Positions 8,650 to 18,245 of a DNA stretch of 64,000 bases are shown here, piece by piece; position 1 is the stretch's first letter; every line of letters starts with the position of its first letter. This stretch comes from Caballeronia catudaia (lineage in GTDB: Bacteria > Pseudomonadota > Gammaproteobacteria > Burkholderiales > Burkholderiaceae). The notes under the pieces are model-generated. The model saw only the letters and a list, made by a program, of their open reading frames with translations, did no database searches and had not been told where the DNA came from. The DNA is taken from positions 124,001 to 188,000 of the forward strand of contig NZ_FCOF02000003.1 of the NCBI RefSeq assembly GCF_001544755.2. Reading direction: 5' to 3'. The position numbers and the translations under genes are program-made.

Positions 8650-10116
8650 TCAGGAAGGAAAGCCCAGCGCCGTGGCCTTTGCGCGCAGATCGGCGAAGCG
8701 CCCGCCCGGTGTCGGTGTTTGCGATGCGCCCTCCGCCGCTTTCGCGGTCTGCGACTTGTCGATGGCGCCAATGCCCGTTCCGCTCGCGAGCGTGTTCGAG
8801 CATGCGAGGCCGAATGGTCCTGGCGGCACCGCGAGCGTAGGCGCATCGGTGCGCGGCGCGTCGCTCAGATCGAGCGCATAGGCCATGTTGAACGTGCCTG
8901 GATCGCTTGCGCGCACGCCCAGCGGATCGAGCCCGAAGCGCCATGCGAGCAGTTGATGGATCGAGCTCGGATCGAACGGATAGCGCGCCACGTTGTTCGC
9001 CCGCACGCGCGGACCGAGCAGCACGCAGGGCACGCGAAAGCCGAGACGCCCGTCGTTGCCTACCTTCTGTTCCGCGACCGACAGCGACTTCACCGGCGGC
9101 GCGACATGATCGAAGAAGCCGCCCCACTCGTCGTAGACGACGATCATGAGCGTCGTGCTCCAGTTCGGTCCCGCGCGCAGCGCTTCGTAGATTTGCCCGA
9201 GCAGCGCCTGACCGTTGCGCACGTCCGCGTGCGGATGATCGTCGTTGGACGTGCCGTTCGCTTCGCCGCCGAAACTCGGATCGACCATGCAGAACGACGG
9301 CAGATTGCCGCCGGCCGCATCGGCAAGAAAATCGGCAAAGACCTTCGAGCGGTCGACATAACGTGTGCCGTACAGCGCCGTGAACGGCACGTCGTGGAAG
9401 TAGTACTTCGACGAGACGTTCTTCGCGTCGAGCCGGTCCCAGATGGTCGAGAGCGACGATGTGTCGATCGTGTCGCTCAGGCGATCCGTTTCGCCGCTGT
9501 GCAGATACATGCGGTTCGGGAACGTGTCGGCAAGGATGCCGCTCATGTAGTAATCGCAGACGGTGTACTGCGCGGCCGCCTGCCGATAGAACTCGAGATC
9601 GCTGCCCGTGAAATAGCCGATCGGCAAGAGGTCGCCACGCGTCTTGTTCGTGCCGGGCGTGAGCAGAAAGCCGTTCATCGCGCCGTTCGCGAGATGCGCG
9701 CGGCCCGCGTCGTATTCGTGATCGGGGTCGGCGAACTGACAACCCTGAAAGCCGTATGCGGCATTGGCGGACAGCGCGAAGGTCGGATGCGTCTCGCCGA
9801 ACGCATCGGTGAACTGCCTGCCCGCTTGCCCGCCCTCCGCGCCCGGCACCCAGCCGAGCAAGTGATCGAAAGAGCGGTTTTCCATCGTGACGAGCACGAT
9901 GTGATCGACGCCCGAAGTCGCCGGCGCGGGCAACGCGGGACGCGGCAGGTTCGCGCGATCGGGCGGGATATTGCCGATAGGGCTCGTCGGCGGGACGACG
10001 CCGGAGTTGTCGTCGCCGCCGCCGCCGCCGCACGCGGACAACATCGCGGTGCTGGCCAGCGCCGCGAGTAGACGCCGGCGTACCGCGTCGGGTTCGTTCG
10101 AAGGGGGTCGTGCCAT
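8650..10116 (-). CDS. phosphoesterase / phospholipase C family lipoprotein
   Basis: A 488-residue phosphoesterase of the bacterial phospholipase C/acid phosphatase family (PF04185 type). Start at 10116 gives a short basic leader with lipobox LSAC (Cys 29) followed by a glycine run, so the protein is probably a lipoprotein. The family signature DHIVLVTMENRSFDHLLGW (residues 71-89, E79/N80 metal site), the DDHPHAD motif and YDEWGGFFDHV are present. The open frame extends 44 codons upstream of this ATG, but that part has no signal sequence. Known relatives hydrolyse phospholipids or phosphomonoesters outside the cell. Confidence 0.88.
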   Translation of the reverse strand: MARPPSNEPDAVRRRLLAALASTAMLSACGGGGGDDNSGVVPPTSPIGNIPPDRANLPRPALPAPATSGVDHIVLVTMENRSFDHLLGWVPGAEGGQAGRQFTDAFGETHPTFALSANAAYGFQGCQFADPDHEYDAGRAHLANGAMNGFLLTPGTNKTRGDLLPIGYFTGSDLEFYRQAAAQYTVCDYYMSGILADTFPNRMYLHSGETDRLSDTIDTSSLSTIWDRLDAKNVSSKYYFHDVPFTALYGTRYVDRSKVFADFLADAAGGNLPSFCMVDPSFGGEANGTSNDDHPHADVRNGQALLGQIYEALRAGPNWSTTLMIVVYDEWGGFFDHVAPPVKSLSVAEQKVGNDGRLGFRVPCVLLGPRVRANNVARYPFDPSSIHQLLAWRFGLDPLGVRASDPGTFNMAYALDLSDAPRTDAPTLAVPPGPFGLACSNTLASGTGIGAIDKSQTAKAAEGASQTPTPGGRFADLRAKATALGFPS

Positions 10117-10271
10117 GGCGACGCTCCATGTAAATGTAGTTATCGAACGCCGTTCGTCGGCAAACGGTTGCGCTTCGGAAGATCGAAGGCGAACGGCTTG
10201 TGGGTGCCGGGTTGCAGCATGCTGCGTTCCCGGCGACCCGCGTTCCACTTTTTATTCACACGGACGCGCTG

Positions 10272-10643
10272 TCATGCGTCTCTCACGACGGAACTGCTCG
10301 CACCATCGGCGACGGTCGAAGCGAGCGCATACGCGTCCACGCCGTCGATGCAGCCGAGGTTCACGCGCCACTCCTGCGGATTCGAGCGCGTCTGATGAAA
10401 CGTGTAGATTCCACAATGCTTGCAGAAAAAATGCTGCGCGACCTGCGTGTTGAACTGATAGAGCGCGAGGTCGTCTTCGCCCGAAAGAATGCGCAGCTTG
10501 TCTCTGGTGAACGGCGGCGACATAACCGCGCCGCGCCGCCGGCAGTAACTGCAATTGCAGCGCTTGGCCGGTTCGATCGGCGTATCGGCTTCGAACGTAA
10601 CCGCGCCGCAATGGCACGCGCCTTTCAGGGTCGTCGGGTTCAT
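10272..10643 (-). CDS. GFA family (glutathione-dependent formaldehyde-activating enzyme-like) protein
   Basis: A 123-residue zinc-binding protein. Cysteine groups GACHCGAV (start), CNCSYC and FFCKHCGIYTFHQ match the GFA fold; the pattern is complete. Members named for formaldehyde/glutathione chemistry mostly have no proven reaction, and I do not assign one. It is 25 bp downstream of a tautomerase gene on the same strand, so they may be cotranscribed. Confidence 0.88.
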   Translation of the reverse strand: MNPTTLKGACHCGAVTFEADTPIEPAKRCNCSYCRRRGAVMSPPFTRDKLRILSGEDDLALYQFNTQVAQHFFCKHCGIYTFHQTRSNPQEWRVNLGCIDGVDAYALASTVADGASSSVVRDA

Positions 10644-10668
10644 CGTGGTTTGTCTCCGAGGTTGTCGT

Positions 10669-11061
10669 TCAGCCCGCGTCCTCCACGTACTGCGCGATGC
10701 CGCGGCCGAACGACCAGTCTTCGCGCCGATTCGGCGCGAGCGCGATCATGACGTCGTCGGGCCGCAGGCCGGGCGATTCCCCGAGCTTCGCGACCAGCGT
10801 TTTATAGAACGCCTTCTTGGTCGGCAGATCGCGCCAGTCGCTCGCCGTGATGTGGATGAACACGAGATCGTCGCTGCGTTCGACGCCAAGATAACCCGGA
10901 TCGTAGATGAAATCGTCGCGCTCGCGCTGCTCGATCAACTGGAAACGATCGTCGGCGGGCACCTTGAACGCTTCGACGAGCGCCTCGTGCACGCTGTTGG
11001 AAATGGCGCGGACATGATCGCGCGGCTTGCCTTTGAGGAGCGAAATTCTGACGAGCGGCAT
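10669..11061 (-). CDS. tautomerase family protein
   Basis: A 130-residue protein beginning MPLVRISLLKG. The N-terminal Pro (Pro1 after Met removal) is the catalytic base of the 4-oxalocrotonate tautomerase superfamily. At 130 residues it belongs to the longer fused-repeat type: two beta-alpha-beta halves, with VFIHITASDWRDLPTKKAFYK in the second. It would isomerise keto/enol forms of small acids, but the substrate is unknown. Confidence 0.88.
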   Translation of the reverse strand: MPLVRISLLKGKPRDHVRAISNSVHEALVEAFKVPADDRFQLIEQRERDDFIYDPGYLGVERSDDLVFIHITASDWRDLPTKKAFYKTLVAKLGESPGLRPDDVMIALAPNRREDWSFGRGIAQYVEDAG

Positions 11062-11177
11062 GATGAGTTTCCTTCCTGAATCGAGGTGGAGTCAGGCCAA
11101 CTCTACGCCGTGCCGCCGTTTCCGAATATTTGAAAGTTCGGTACGGACGATTCCAGAAAATCGAATCGTCGCGACGT

Positions 11178-12344
11178 TCAACGCGCCCGCAGCGCGTCGA
11201 CGATATTCATCCGCGAAGCCCGCAACGCGGGCAGGAATCCACCGACCAGGCCCATCACGAGCGAGAAGCCGAGCGTCTGCGCGATCACCGAAGGCGTCAG
11301 AATAAATCGGAACGACAAGTCCGCGAAGGTCTGAAAATTGGTCGTGGAAAAGGAAGCGAACTGCATCAGCGCGGCGCAGCAAAGCCCCGCGACGCCGCCG
11401 ACGAGCCCGAGCAGCAGCGCTTCGAGCAGAAACGCGCCGAGCACGTCGAAGCGCTTGAATCCGAGCGCCCGCAAGGTCCCGATCTCCGCGACGCGATTCG
11501 CCACCGACGCGTACATCGTGATCATCGCGCCGATCATCGCCGCGATCGAAAAGATGCTCGACAGCGTGATGCCGAGAATATTGATGAACGACGACAGCGC
11601 CTTCGACTGATCGCCGTAAAAAACCTGCTCGCGTTTCGCTTCTTCGGTGAGACGCGGGTCCACGTCGATGTCGGCGCGGAAGCGCCCGAGCGCGTCGCTG
11701 CGCGCGAGACGCACGACCATCGACGAAAAAGTGGTGCGCCGGAACGATTGCATCAACTGATCGACATCGCCCCAGATTTCGGAATCGAAGCCGCTGCCGC
11801 CCGCATCGAAATGGCCGACCACGGTCCAGTCGCGTTGCGCGAAACGCAGATGGTCGCCGATGCGCGTGCCGCCGAATCCCTTTGCGATGCCGCTGCCGAC
11901 GATGATCTCCGACGATCCGCGCCTGAACATGCGTCCCGCCGTGAGCTGCACTTGCGGACGCAGTTGCAGGCCCATCGGCGAGACGCCGCGTATCACGACG
12001 TTCGCGGGCGTGTTCGTGCCGAGCTTGGTGAGCGAAATCAGCACGACGGTTTCCTTTGACGCGAGCGGCTCGCCGTCGCCGTTCATCGCGACCGATGGGT
12101 GCATTTCCATCACCTTGGCCTGGCCGCGGTCGATCGCGCTTTGGATCTCGGTCTCCGCGCCCTTGCGGATCACGACGACATTGTCGCGCTCGCCCGTCGA
12201 GACGAGCGTTTTCTTCAGGCCCGCATCGAGCATCAGCACGGTCGCGAACACGAACACGACGAGCGCGAGCCCGCCTGCGGTGAGCATCGTCGTGAGACGG
12301 CGCGCCCAGAGATTGCGTGCGACGTAAGAAACCGGAATGGCCAT
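11178..12344 (-). CDS. ABC transporter permease, FtsX/MacB type (second permease)
   Basis: A 388-residue FtsX-like permease: helix 1 at residues about 18-40, a periplasmic domain of about 200 residues, then three helices (about 265-290, 310-340, 350-375), ending in the family phrase PALRASRMNIVDALRAR. It lies 9 bp after another permease and is the last gene of the adaptor/ATPase/permease/permease operon. The two permeases probably form a heterodimer on the shared ATPase. Substrate unknown. Confidence 0.9.
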   Translation of the reverse strand: MAIPVSYVARNLWARRLTTMLTAGGLALVVFVFATVLMLDAGLKKTLVSTGERDNVVVIRKGAETEIQSAIDRGQAKVMEMHPSVAMNGDGEPLASKETVVLISLTKLGTNTPANVVIRGVSPMGLQLRPQVQLTAGRMFRRGSSEIIVGSGIAKGFGGTRIGDHLRFAQRDWTVVGHFDAGGSGFDSEIWGDVDQLMQSFRRTTFSSMVVRLARSDALGRFRADIDVDPRLTEEAKREQVFYGDQSKALSSFINILGITLSSIFSIAAMIGAMITMYASVANRVAEIGTLRALGFKRFDVLGAFLLEALLLGLVGGVAGLCCAALMQFASFSTTNFQTFADLSFRFILTPSVIAQTLGFSLVMGLVGGFLPALRASRMNIVDALRAR

Positions 12345-12353
12345 CGCGCGCCC

Positions 12354-13508
12354 TCAGCCGATCGCCCGCAGGCCTTCGACGATGCGCACGCGGCTTGCCT
12401 GCACCGCCGGCACGATCGCCGCCGCGAACGCGACGACGAGCGCGCACGCGGCCTGCAACAGCATCGTTTCGTGCGACACCATGAAGACCGGGAACACGCC
12501 GCCCGTCGCGCGCTTGAAGACTTCGGCCATCGGCGGCGTCGCAAGAATGCCGATGCCGCCGCCGATCGCGCAGATCGCGAGCGATTCGCCGAATACGAGC
12601 GTCGAAAGAAACGCCGGGCCGAAACCGAGCGCCTTCAAGGTCGCGTATTCGGTGATGCGCTCGCGCGCGCTCATCGCCATTGCATTCGCCATCACCGCCA
12701 TGATGATCAGGATGACGACATATGACACGACGCGTATCGCCGCGATGATCTGATTCGACATCGCGACGAAGCCGAGCTGAAACGCCTGCTCCGTCTCGGT
12801 CAGCGTTTCGGCGAGGGAGTTCTTGAATACATCGTCGATATTGCGCGAGACGGCGGCAGCATCGTCCGGGTCCTTGATGCCGACCACATACACGCCGACC
12901 TGATCGACATTGCGTTTCGTTGTTTTTCGGATCGACTCGTTCAGGTAATCGTAGTGAAAAATCAGTTGCCGCGTGATGGTCGATTCATCGCGCCCTTCCA
13001 TGATGCCGCGCACGACGAAGTCCCACGTGCCTGGATAGATCGTGCCTTTGAGCGGAATGACGTCGCCGACCTTGAAGCCATATAGATCCGCGAGCTGCCG
13101 CCCGATCAGGCAGCCTTTGCGGTCGCGTTGATAATCGGAACGCGCCTGTTCGGAAACGATGAACTCGGGATAGAGATCGAGATAGTTGTCCGACACGGCG
13201 AACTGCGCGAAGAAGTTCTTCGGATCGCGATAGACGCCGCCGAACCAGTTCGAGCGCGCGACCAGCGTCACGCCGTCGACGCCGCGAATGCGGTTCTCGT
13301 AGGCGAGCGGCAACGGAAACACGAGCGAGATCGCATTGCGCGTGACGAGCCGCGCGTTCGATGCCGCCGCCGCGCCCGCGTACCAGGCATCCACGACCGT
13401 GTGCAGCAGACCGTAGGCGAGCACGGCGATGGTGAGGCCGAGCACCGTCAATGTGGTGCGCAGCTTGTGACGCAGCGCGTTGCGCAGGATCAGCTTGAGC
13501 ACGGTCAT
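12354..13508 (-). CDS. ABC transporter permease, FtsX/MacB type (first permease)
   Basis: A 384-residue FtsX-like permease with an N-terminal helix (about 16-38), a large periplasmic domain, and three C-terminal helices. It ends with VPAVQASRVRIVEGLRAIG. Its ATG overlaps the stop codon of the ATPase gene (ATGA at 13505-13508), a sign of translational coupling. It pairs with the second permease 9 bp downstream. Confidence 0.9.
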   Translation of the reverse strand: MTVLKLILRNALRHKLRTTLTVLGLTIAVLAYGLLHTVVDAWYAGAAAASNARLVTRNAISLVFPLPLAYENRIRGVDGVTLVARSNWFGGVYRDPKNFFAQFAVSDNYLDLYPEFIVSEQARSDYQRDRKGCLIGRQLADLYGFKVGDVIPLKGTIYPGTWDFVVRGIMEGRDESTITRQLIFHYDYLNESIRKTTKRNVDQVGVYVVGIKDPDDAAAVSRNIDDVFKNSLAETLTETEQAFQLGFVAMSNQIIAAIRVVSYVVILIIMAVMANAMAMSARERITEYATLKALGFGPAFLSTLVFGESLAICAIGGGIGILATPPMAEVFKRATGGVFPVFMVSHETMLLQAACALVVAFAAAIVPAVQASRVRIVEGLRAIG

Positions 13509-14206
13509 GATGGCTCGCGCGGGGTTCCATCGATCAGTTCGCCTTTCTCCAGATGCACGAGCGACTTCGCCGCGCCCGCCGCATGCGCGTCGTGCGTCAC
13601 CATGATGATGGTCTTGCCGAGCTTGTCGTTCAGGCGCTGCAGCATCGCGAGGACATCGGCGGCGGAGTTGCGGTCGAGGTCGCCCGTGGGTTCATCGGCG
13701 ACGATCAGCGTCGGGTCCGTAATCAGCGCCCGCGCGATGGCGACACGCTGCTGCTGCCCGCCCGACAGCTCCGACGGATAGTGGCTCATGCGATCGGCCA
13801 TTCTTACCATGTCGAGCACCATCGCGACGCGTTCGCGCCGTTCGTGGCGCGTGAGGCGCGTGAGCATCAGCGGCAGTTCCACATTTTCGAATGCGGACAG
13901 CACTGGCATCAGGTTATAGAACTGGAAGATGAAGCCGACGTGCGCGGCGCGCCAGTCCGCGAGCGCCGCTTCGGGCAGGCGCGTGATATCCAGCCCGCCG
14001 ACCAGCAATTCGCCGCTGTCGGGCCGGTCGATGCCCGCGATCAGGTTGAGCAGCGTGCTTTTTCCGGAACCGGACGGCCCCATCAGCGCGACGAAATCGC
14101 CCTGGCCGATGGACAGCGTGATGTCGGTCAGCACGGGCACCGTCTGCACGCCGCGCCGATACGACTTCACGACGTGGCTGATCTGAACCAGAGGTGGCGT
14201 GCTCAC
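13505..14206 (-). CDS. ABC transporter ATP-binding protein (MacB/LolD-like)
   Basis: A 233-residue ATPase with GPSGSGKST (Walker A), LSGGQQQRVAIARAL (signature), LIVADEPTGDLD (Walker B) and the H-loop VTHD. It belongs to the class that serves FtsX-type permeases. I chose the GTG at 14206, one base after the stop of the adaptor gene. An ATG at 14275 is in frame but would overlap the adaptor by 68 bp and add a segment unlike the family. Confidence 0.92.
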   Translation of the reverse strand: MSTPPLVQISHVVKSYRRGVQTVPVLTDITLSIGQGDFVALMGPSGSGKSTLLNLIAGIDRPDSGELLVGGLDITRLPEAALADWRAAHVGFIFQFYNLMPVLSAFENVELPLMLTRLTRHERRERVAMVLDMVRMADRMSHYPSELSGGQQQRVAIARALITDPTLIVADEPTGDLDRNSAADVLAMLQRLNDKLGKTIIMVTHDAHAAGAAKSLVHLEKGELIDGTPREPS

Positions 14207-14207
14207 G

Positions 14208-15416
14208 CTATTTCTTCGCCAGAGTAACTTTGGCGCCGTCTTTGAGCTTGTCGCCGGGCGACAGCACCACGACATCGCCGGGCTTCACGCCTTGCACCGC
14301 GAGCAGATCGCCGATGCGCTCGCCTGTCGTCACGTGCATTTCGCGCGCCGTGTCGTGATCGATGACGTAGACCACTTTCCTGCCATCGCGCGTGACGACC
14401 GCCGACGGCTGCACGGCGACGACGGCTTTCTTCTCCTCGGGCGGTACGGGCTTCGAGAGGAACGCGACTTTCGCGGACATGTCGGGCAGCACGCGCGCGT
14501 CGCGATCGACGAAGCGCACTTTCACGAGCACGGTCGCTTTCGAGCGATCGACCGTCGGCACGATACGCGATACGCGGCCCGCGAAGCGCGCGTCGGGCAG
14601 CGCATCGAGCTGAATTTCACAAGGCTGGTCCACGGTGATGCGCGAGATGTTCGACTCGGCGACATCGGCCTCGACTTCGAGCGTCTTCATGTCGGCGATC
14701 GTGACGACCGCGCCCTTGCTGTCCGACGCCGACGAAAACGGCGTGATGTTGTCGCCCACGTTCGCGTGTTTCACCAACACGACGCCGTCGAACGGCGCGC
14801 GGATCACGGTCTGATCGACGGCCACTTGCGCGGCCTGCGCGTTGGCGAGCGCGGCAACGATCGCGGCTTCGTCGCTGTTGACGGAGGCTTTGGCCTTGTC
14901 GTAACGGGCGAGCGCCGCGTCGTATTGCGTCACGGGAATCGCGCCTTGCGGGGCGAGGATCCTGAAGCGCTTGAGATCGACTTCCGCGTTCTTCAACTCG
15001 GCGCGCTGAAGCTCGAGATTGGCCCGCGCGACCTTCACCTGCGCTCGCGTCTGTGCGAGCGATGCGGCGACGTCATCGCTTTCGAGCCGCGCGATGATCT
15101 GCCCTTCCTTCACCACGGTGCCTTCGAGCACGCCGAGCCATTCGACGCGCCCCTGTCCCTTCGACGCCACCGCCGCCTTGCGCTGCGGCACGACATAGCC
15201 GGTGGCGTTCAGGAGCGTGTAGCTCTGCGACGGATAAACGGAGGTGACGGTCGCCGTCTCCACAGCCTGCGGGCCGGTCATGCGAAGCGCCACGGCAATG
15301 AGCGCGAGCAGGATCGCGACGATGATCGCGTAACGAAGCCAGTTGCGCCGGCGCCGCGGCGTGGCGGCGGACGGTCCCCGGTCGATTTTGAGTTTTTCGA
15401 GATCGTGTTCAGCCAA
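14208..15416 (-). CDS. efflux periplasmic adaptor (HlyD/MacA-like membrane fusion protein)
   Basis: A 402-residue membrane fusion protein. One N-terminal helix (about 26-46) anchors it; then come a lipoyl/barrel-sandwich half (GRVEWLGVLEGTVVKEGQ), an alpha-hairpin rich in Gln/Ala/Lys (about 120-190), the second lipoyl half (IRAPFDGVVLVKHANVGD) and the beta-barrel. It is the first gene of the four-gene efflux operon and would link the FtsX permeases to an outer-membrane channel not encoded here. Substrate unknown. Confidence 0.9.
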   Translation of the reverse strand: MAEHDLEKLKIDRGPSAATPRRRRNWLRYAIIVAILLALIAVALRMTGPQAVETATVTSVYPSQSYTLLNATGYVVPQRKAAVASKGQGRVEWLGVLEGTVVKEGQIIARLESDDVAASLAQTRAQVKVARANLELQRAELKNAEVDLKRFRILAPQGAIPVTQYDAALARYDKAKASVNSDEAAIVAALANAQAAQVAVDQTVIRAPFDGVVLVKHANVGDNITPFSSASDSKGAVVTIADMKTLEVEADVAESNISRITVDQPCEIQLDALPDARFAGRVSRIVPTVDRSKATVLVKVRFVDRDARVLPDMSAKVAFLSKPVPPEEKKAVVAVQPSAVVTRDGRKVVYVIDHDTAREMHVTTGERIGDLLAVQGVKPGDVVVLSPGDKLKDGAKVTLAKK

Positions 15417-15584
15417 TTTATGGACTTGCGCCGCGGGGAAAAGCCGCGAGTCGGGAAGCGTTGAGAGGATCGTCAGTATAGCGCTGTGGTTTGGCGGGAA
15501 TGATGCGCCGCAATGCCGCCCGCGCTTGAAAAAAGCGCGAATTCAACGCCTTCACCGATTCGGCGAGATTGCCTCACTTATGAA

Positions 15585-15605
15585 TCAAAGTTAAAGATGC
15601 TTTGA
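15585..15605. promoter_or_regulatory. inverted repeat in the adaptor/tartrate dehydrogenase divergent gap
   Basis: TCAAAG (15585-15590) and CTTTGA (15600-15605) form a perfect 6-bp inverted repeat with a 9-bp spacer. It is about 90 bp before the tartrate dehydrogenase start. It could be a regulator site; no regulator is adjacent, the nearest being the GntR gene at 18276-19079. Confidence 0.35.
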
Positions 15606-15692
15606 GTTCAGCGCCGGTTACAGCGCCAACGGTTGTGTACAGTGGACCCACATCGAAACACACCCAACACACGTGGAACACGGAGACGACAC

Positions 15693-16778
15693 ATGAAGAC
15701 CTATCGCATCGCAACCATCCCCGGCGACGGCATCGGCAAGGAAGTCGTGCCCGCAGGCCAACAAGTCCTCGAAGCGATTGCACGCAGCACGCAAAATTTT
15801 GAATTCCAATTCGAGAATTTCGATTGGGGCGCGGACTACTACCGCCAGCACGGCGTGATGATGCCCGCCGATGGCCTGGACGCGATCCGCGACAAGGATG
15901 CGATTCTCTTCGGTTCCGCCGGCGACCCCGACGTCCCCGATCACATCACGCTATGGGGTCTGCGCCTGAAGATCTGCCAGGGCTTCGACCAGTACGCGAA
16001 CGTGCGCCCCACGCGCATCCTGCCGGGCATCGACGCGCCGCTCAAGCGCTGCAGGCCCGAGGACCTGAACTGGGTGATCGTGCGCGAGAACTCGGAAGGC
16101 GAATATTCGGGCGTCGGCGGCCGCGTGCATCAAGGGCATCCGATCGAAGCCGCGACCGACGTGTCGATCATGACGCGCGGCGGTGTCGAACGCATTATGC
16201 GTTTTGCATTCAAACTCGCGCAGTCGCGTCCGCGCAAGCTGCTGACCGTCATCACGAAGAGCAACGCGCAGCGTCACGCGATGGTCATGTGGGACGAAGT
16301 CGCGCTCGCGATCTCGAAGGAATTTCCGGACGTGAAGTGGGACAAGGAACTCGTCGATGCCGCCACCGCGCGCATGGTCAACCGTCCCGCCACGCTCGAC
16401 ACCATCGTCGCGACGAACCTGCACGCCGACATCCTCAGCGATCTGGCCGCCGCGCTCGCGGGCAGTCTCGGCATCGCGCCGACGGGCAACATCGATCCCG
16501 AGCGCCGCTATCCGTCGATGTTCGAACCGATCCACGGTTCCGCGTTCGACATCATGGGCAAGGGGCTCGCGAATCCGATCGGCACGTTCTGGTCCGTCGT
16601 CATGCTGCTCGAGCATCTCGGCGAACTCGAAGCCGCCCAGCGCGTAATGGCCGCGGTCGAAGCCGTCACCGCCGATCCCGCGCTCCATACCGGCGATCTC
16701 GGCGGCAAAGCGACCACCGCGCAGGTGACGGCCGCCGTGTGCGCGTTGGTCGAGCGCGTGGAAGCCGCCGCGGTTTAA
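15693..16778 (+). CDS. ttuC: tartrate dehydrogenase / decarboxylase (isocitrate dehydrogenase family)
   Basis: A 361-residue NAD-dependent beta-decarboxylating dehydrogenase, the length of known tartrate dehydrogenases. It opens with TIPGDGIGKEVVPAG, has NWVIVRENSEGEYSGVGGR at the active-site loop, TKSNAQRHAMVMWDE, and EPIHGSAFDIMGKGLANPIG at the nucleotide site. Tartrate dehydrogenase (TtuC type) oxidises tartrate or D-malate using Mn2+ and NAD+. Start at 15693 follows a GGAGA ribosome site; upstream frame is intergenic. The MFS gene 128 bp downstream likely imports the acid. D-malate or 3-isopropylmalate-like substrates cannot be excluded. Confidence 0.88.
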   Translation: MKTYRIATIPGDGIGKEVVPAGQQVLEAIARSTQNFEFQFENFDWGADYYRQHGVMMPADGLDAIRDKDAILFGSAGDPDVPDHITLWGLRLKICQGFDQYANVRPTRILPGIDAPLKRCRPEDLNWVIVRENSEGEYSGVGGRVHQGHPIEAATDVSIMTRGGVERIMRFAFKLAQSRPRKLLTVITKSNAQRHAMVMWDEVALAISKEFPDVKWDKELVDAATARMVNRPATLDTIVATNLHADILSDLAAALAGSLGIAPTGNIDPERRYPSMFEPIHGSAFDIMGKGLANPIGTFWSVVMLLEHLGELEAAQRVMAAVEAVTADPALHTGDLGGKATTAQVTAAVCALVERVEAAAV

Positions 16779-16818
16779 AGCCCGATCGAGTTTCATCCGG
16801 GCAATCAAACGCAACTGA

Positions 16819-16843
16819 CCCGCGATGCAATGCACATCGCGGG
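16819..16843 (+). other. intercistronic hairpin
   Basis: CCCGCGATG (16819-16827) pairs perfectly with CATCGCGGG (16835-16843) around a 7-base loop between the dehydrogenase and transporter genes. There is no T run after it, so it more likely tunes mRNA stability or translation of the transporter than terminates. Confidence 0.6.
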
Positions 16844-16906
16844 CAGCGGGGACGCGTTCGCGTCCTTCATCGAGAGCGCAACGCTCTGCCTCCCAGGAGG
16901 AGACAC

Positions 16907-18226
16907 ATGCAATCCAGCATCGAATCCAATGTCGAAGCGCGCGTCTCGCGCAAGCTAGCATGGCGCATCATTCCGTTCGTGATGCTGCTCTACTTCATCA
17001 GCTTTCTGGACCGCGTCAACGTGGGCTTCGCCGCGATGACGATGAACAAGGCCATCGGCCTCTCACCCACTGCGTTCGGTCTCGGCGGCGGCTTGTTCTT
17101 CATCGGCTACTTTCTGTTCGAAGTGCCGTCGAACCTGATCTTGCACAAGGTGGGCGCCCGCATCTGGATCGCACGCGTGATGGTGACGTGGGGCATCGTG
17201 TCGGTGGCTTCCGCGTTCGTCACCGGACCGACGAGCTTCTATGCGCTGCGCTTTCTGCTCGGCGTCGCCGAAGCAGGATTTTTCCCCGGCGTCATTCTGT
17301 ATCTGAGCCTGTGGTTCCCCGCGAAGCAGCGCGCGGTCGCGGCCGCATGGTTCATGGCCGCCGCGCCAATCTCGACCGCGATCGGCTCGCCGCTCTCCGG
17401 CGCGATCATGCAATTGCCGCCGATATTCGGTCTCGCCGACTGGCAGATTCTCTACATCATCGAAGCACTGCCCGCGATCGTGCTCGGCTTCGTCGTGCTC
17501 AAGTTCCTCACCGATACGCCCTCCAAAGCGCACTGGCTCGCCAGCGATGAACGCGAATGGCTCATCGCCAAGCTGAAGAGCGAAGCCGATGCGAAACAGT
17601 CTCACGCAGGGCACACGGCGGGCGCATGGAGCGCGCTGCGCGATCCGCGTGTGCTCGCGCTCGCATTGATCTACTTCGGCACGTCGGCGGGTCTCTATAC
17701 GCTTGGATTGTGGGCGCCGCTCATCATTCGACAGTTCGGCTTCACAGCGCTGGAGACGGGTCTCATCACCGGCATTCCGAGCGTGGTCGCCGTCGTCGCG
17801 ATGATCCTCTGGGCGAAGCATTCGGACCGTACGCAGGAACGCACCTGGCACGTCGTGATTCCTTGCGCGCTTGCTTGCATCGGCTTCATCTTCGCGGGTC
17901 AGGCAAGCACCGCGCTCTTCGTGATCCTCGCGCTCATCGTCGTGAACGTGGGCATCAGCGCGGCGAAGGCGCCGCTCTGGGCGATGCCTAGCATGTTCCT
18001 CTCGGGCGCCGGCGCGGCGGCGGGTATCGCGATGATCAACTCGATCGGCAATCTCGGCGGCTTTGTCGGACCGTTCGCGATCGGCTGGCTCAAGAACAGC
18101 ACGGGCAGCTATTCGGCGGGCTTGTATGTGGTCGGCGCGACGCTCGCGATGTCCGCGGTCATCACGCTTCTTTTGAGCCGCAAGACGCGGAACGGCGACG
18201 CGCATGCGGTGACGGCCAAGACGTGA
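16907..18226 (+). CDS. MFS transporter, anion:cation symporter type (tartrate/phthalate-like)
   Basis: A 439-residue, 12-helix MFS protein. The N-terminal YFISFLDRVNVGFAAMTMNK is the typical motif of the ACS family (tartrate, phthalate and sugar-acid transporters). Strong AGGAGG lies just upstream of the ATG at 16907; the open frame continues far 5' but overlaps the dehydrogenase. Cotranscription with the tartrate dehydrogenase points to uptake of tartrate or a similar dicarboxylate. Confidence 0.88.
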   Translation: MQSSIESNVEARVSRKLAWRIIPFVMLLYFISFLDRVNVGFAAMTMNKAIGLSPTAFGLGGGLFFIGYFLFEVPSNLILHKVGARIWIARVMVTWGIVSVASAFVTGPTSFYALRFLLGVAEAGFFPGVILYLSLWFPAKQRAVAAAWFMAAAPISTAIGSPLSGAIMQLPPIFGLADWQILYIIEALPAIVLGFVVLKFLTDTPSKAHWLASDEREWLIAKLKSEADAKQSHAGHTAGAWSALRDPRVLALALIYFGTSAGLYTLGLWAPLIIRQFGFTALETGLITGIPSVVAVVAMILWAKHSDRTQERTWHVVIPCALACIGFIFAGQASTALFVILALIVVNVGISAAKAPLWAMPSMFLSGAGAAAGIAMINSIGNLGGFVGPFAIGWLKNSTGSYSAGLYVVGATLAMSAVITLLLSRKTRNGDAHAVTAKT

Positions 18227-18245
18227 CGAACATCTTCATCGAACG

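Noticed and set aside
11147..11169. Seven-bp inverted repeat after the second permease gene as a terminator
   Set aside because: Loop of 9 bases and no T run; too weak to claim.
15521..15539. Hairpin CGCGCTT/AAGCGCG upstream of the tartrate dehydrogenase as a terminator
   Set aside because: No T run on either strand, and it lies between divergent genes where no terminator is expected.
15824..16906. Long 5' extension of the tartrate transporter frame
   Set aside because: It runs through the dehydrogenase gene in another frame; the AGGAGG at about 16896-16901 fixes the start at 16907.
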